This document shows positions 62,743-64,000 of a stretch of 64,000 nucleotides of DNA, piece after piece; the first letter of the stretch is position 1, and every line of letters begins with the position of its first letter. Under the pieces are notes generated by a model. The model was not told the DNA's origin and searched no databases. It saw nothing but the letters and a program-made list of their open reading frames with translations. This DNA is from Carpediemonas membranifera (lineage: Eukaryota; Fornicata), in the NCBI GenBank assembly GCA_019828565.1, contig JAHDYR010000038.1, positions 992,001-1,056,000 on the forward strand, written 5' to 3'. Position numbers and translations under genes: made by a program.

Positions 62743-63264
62743 TTACTTCTGGTGCTTTTCCTGCTCTCTCTTCTCCATCACGTCGTCATACTCGGCCCTC
62801 GTCAGCCTCACAGTTGTCATCCCGGCATCACGGATGTGCTCAAAGGCCTCAACGGGCAGCTTCGGCATCCCGTCCTCGCTGTCGCTGCTGCTGCCCAAGT
62901 CTGACTCGCTCTCGTGATAGCGGCGAAGGCGAATGCGTCTGCTGGGCTCCCTGGTCTTCATAGCGTCATAGAGCGGAGCGAGCCCACTTCCATTGGCCCC
63001 GCTACGGACACCCTCATCGGTATCTCTCTCAGACATATCACACTCAACCTGTTGTGACTGAAGAAATGACAGGTTGTCGACGAGGCTATCCTCGGCATCG
63101 CTGTCTGAACTCTCCTCATCCTCCCACTCTCCTTCCAGCATCTCCAACCCGGCCTCATCGTCAAACTCGCCCTCCACTGCGGTCTCCGGCATCTCTGCCT
63201 CGCCAGCTGTCTCGTCAAACAGCGCCTCATCGTCAGACTCACCCTCCCCCGTGTCGACCCCCAT
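62743..63264 (-). pseudogene. Truncated acidic-tail ORF, array copy 2
   Basis: 173 codons. The product reads the same as the copy at 53588-54109, including the REPSRR variant, so these two copies share a recent origin despite opposite orientation. Confidence 0.7.
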
Positions 63265-64000
63265 CGGGATTACGCTGGTCGTGGAGCTGGACCATCCTCA
63301 TCCTGAGCTTTTTGTAAAGCCACCAGGTCGGCAGAGCTTAAGGTAATCCTGGCGCCCTCATCCTGGCGCCTCATCCCTGGCGCCGTCATCCCTGGCGTCC
63401 TCTCCCTCATAAATCTGAATCATCTTCTTGTCTTGCTCCCGATGTTGTCATTGCTGTTTTCGTGTCCACAAGCATTCCAGTCTCATTATAATGTTTATTC
63501 AGTACCAAATCATCCTTTAGTGACGGGCATTCTCCTCTGCATTGCCGAGAAAAAGAGTTGATGTTGATTAGATGGTGACGAATGCATTACCGGACATTTG
63601 ACGCGCACAACCTGCTTAATACTGCATAAAAGCATCGCTGATCGCTTTCTCTTCTGTTCTTCAACGCCCAAGGAGCGGCTTCCAGGTCGGCAACGGTTGC
63701 CGACCTGGACCCGTGCAGTTTATGCTCGCAACCAAAGTTGGTCACAGTTTCAATGATACGTGTTAACAATGCAACATAGACGGGTAAACACTGGTGTGAA
63801 CTAATATATCCTCGCTAATTCACGTGACGTGAGTGATGTTGCACTTGTGACTATGAACAGACTCCTAGTTAATAGTACCGATCAAATTACCGAATACTTC
63901 ATGTCATATTTAGTTCTTACGTCTCCTAATCTTCACCTGGGTCGGCTTTGAGACCTTCCGCAAAGTTGCATGTCGACCCATCAACTGTATCACGTAGTTG
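62996..64000 (+). repeat. Direct duplication of 47.6-48.6 kb, running off the window
   Basis: From the palindrome onward, 63682-64000 equals 48312-48630 at an offset of 15370, past the unit boundary and into the 3' end of the OTU-like gene (cgtagttg at the last base). A further copy of the transposon B interior is expected to the right. Confidence 0.88.

Larger units (their letters stand above)
61215..63721 (-). repeat. Tandem array of the 1.1-kb unit (about 2.3 copies)
   Basis: The string cataaatctgaatcatc recurs at 61215, 62311 and 63408, a period of 1096-1097 bp. Each unit has the 27-bp palindrome, a truncated acidic-tail ORF on the minus strand and the minisatellite. Orientation is opposite to 51651-54441. 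Confidence 0.9.

Noticed and set aside
1-64000. Telomeric repeats, spliced-leader genes or host housekeeping genes
   Set aside because: No telomere-type tandem, no spliced-leader sequence I know, and every substantial ORF could be tied to a mobile element or left unknown.

Overview
This is eukaryotic DNA made almost entirely of mobile elements. Nothing looks prokaryotic, and I found no clear host housekeeping gene. The elements are Ty3/gypsy chromoviruses (gag, protease, reverse transcriptase, RNase H, integrase, chromodomain), two kinds of non-LTR retrotransposon, and two large DNA transposons with very short candidate introns. A gene-poor, repeat-rich unicellular eukaryote is the likely source. 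A perkinsid or other alveolate is a guess I cannot prove. A 100-N gap at 47478-47577 shows this is a scaffold.

Layout, left part. 1-2326 (minus): broken non-LTR element with YMDD reverse transcriptase and a C-terminal zinc finger plus restriction-like endonuclease, hit by a 117-bp solo LTR. 2327-7680: mosaic gypsy-1. 7690-19303: an APE-type LINE cut by gypsy-2 (8540-12509, unlike LTRs at its two ends) and by near-intact gypsy-3 (12606-19136, with an antisense ORF and an rRNA-like stretch between pol and the 3' LTR). 19441-23251 (minus): gypsy-4, one 1246-codon ORF. 23234-24973 and 36316-37619: gypsy-5, split by transposon A. 37671-40273: gypsy-6, truncated.

Transposon A (24974-36313, 11.3 kb) has 47-bp terminal inverted repeats starting ACTGTAAG and a 2-bp AT target duplication. 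It carries about eight genes: a coiled-coil microprotein, a PHD-like zinc-finger protein, a caspase/CHAT-like protein, a SET-domain protein, an OTU-like protein, a small unknown, a GNAT-like acetyltransferase and a large putative transposase.

Transposon B (40689-59874, 19.2 kb) is a distant relative with ACTGTGAAAG termini and the same AT duplication. Its inverted arms are 5.35 kb each, and each arm holds the putative transposase, the zinc-finger gene and a coiled-coil ORF. Between the arms lie SET, OTU-like and acidic-tail genes and a 1.1-kb repeat unit. A and B share diverged proteins but also a 66-bp spacer that is 65/66 identical. I regard this A/B family as the main candidate for an undescribed system: a multi-gene TIR transposon whose cargo resembles chromatin and ubiquitin-pathway enzymes.

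To the right of B are an antisense-type gene (59854-61086) and tandem copies of the 1.1-kb unit. The last 1 kb repeats 47.6-48.6 kb in direct orientation, so another B-like copy probably continues beyond the window.
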